Shown here: piece after piece, positions 61,750 through 61,851 of the stretch
How the letters are laid out: every line of letters begins with the position of its first letter
How positions within the stretch are numbered: the first letter of the stretch is position 1
IMG/VR virus record: IMGVR_UViG_3300033182_001489
Location: 1-61,851 of that record
DNA length: 61,851 bases
Origin: a virus
Direction: 5' to 3' (one strand)
The notes under the pieces: generated by a model
The model's database searches: none
What the model was told of the DNA's origin: nothing
The model's input: only the letters and a program-made list of their open reading frames with translations
Made by a program: the position numbers and the translations under genes

Positions 61750-61851
61750 ATGAAAGAAAAATTACTTATAGCAACCTTAATTATCGTTTCCGTTCTTGTA
61801 TTCATAGGAGAATACAAAAGGCTAAAGTTAGAAACGGAAGCCAATCAAGCA
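61750..61851 (+). CDS. Small membrane protein, 5' part (runs off window)
   Basis: 34 codons are visible: MKEKLLIATLIIVSVLVFIG forms one membrane helix, followed by a charged EYKRLKLETEANQA start of a soluble or coiled-coil part. The short basic N-terminus suggests a helix with the C-terminus outside or an uncleaved signal anchor. A promoter stands directly before the ATG. Confidence 0.6.
   Translation, partial: MKEKLLIATLIIVSVLVFIGEYKRLKLETEANQA

Noticed and set aside
57660-61851. tRNA genes in the accessory region
   Set aside because: No cloverleaf with TTCRA arm or acceptor-stem pairing was found in any intergenic gap.

Overview
This window is about 62 kb of a tailed double-stranded DNA phage (or a closely related prophage or metagenomic phage contig). 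The base composition is AT-rich. The host was probably a Gram-negative, likely marine bacterium: there is a unimolecular-spanin-like lipoprotein that only makes sense with an outer membrane, and two tail proteins carry a LamG-type domain ending in the IEGYLAHKW signature familiar from marine phages. No tRNA, rRNA, CRISPR array, integrase or insertion sequence was seen. The absence of contractile-sheath genes and the single very long tape measure gene point to a siphovirus.

Layout. (1) Positions 2-1346, plus strand: the 3' part of a collagen-like fibre gene and two small genes, converging on the tail operon. (2) Positions 1340-57660, minus strand, a tightly packed late operon read right to left: lysis and membrane proteins (3TM holin-like, u-spanin with an EF-hand, GAF protein), zinc-ribbon protein, sigma factor, probable TerS, a zinc-finger plus ERCC4 nuclease, TerL, a DUF115-like protein, portal, protease-scaffold, decoration, major capsid, SAP-domain protein, four connector/neck/terminator proteins, three related tail-tube proteins, two chaperone candidates, an 8,166-residue tape measure protein (24.5 kb, 40% of the window), and five or six tail-tip/fibre proteins. 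Many junctions are ATGA or TAATG overlaps, so translation is coupled. (3) Positions 57696-61851: an accessory region of short genes on both strands, with a GT29-type sialyltransferase, an Hsp20 chaperone, a DUF2384-like protein and at least ten mini-genes, several as short as 29-76 residues.

The most striking content is the tape measure protein. Besides the usual TP901-type N-terminal domain it carries 14 copies of a G-aromatic-[IV]-P-N-aromatic motif. Eleven lie between residues 559 and 2166, and they separate modules that look like enzymes: an ADP-ribosyltransferase-like module with R / STS / ExE in the right order, two PD-(D/E)XK nuclease-like modules, and others unknown. It also has three EF-hand loops. 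This suggests a tape measure that doubles as a polyprotein of injected effectors, which is inference.

Two promoter systems can be read directly. In the accessory region six start codons are preceded by TTGACT or TTGCAA, exactly 17 bases, a TAnnTT-like -10 box, and only 6-8 bases before ATG, which implies nearly leaderless mRNAs. In the late operon at least six start codons are preceded by a T-run followed by GTGTATNAT with no -35 box. This is a candidate late promoter for the phage's own sigma factor, by analogy with T4 late promoters. Strong intrinsic terminators follow the capsid and major tail-tube genes. A 39-base stem-loop element occurs twice in the accessory region, with a shorter inverted relative.
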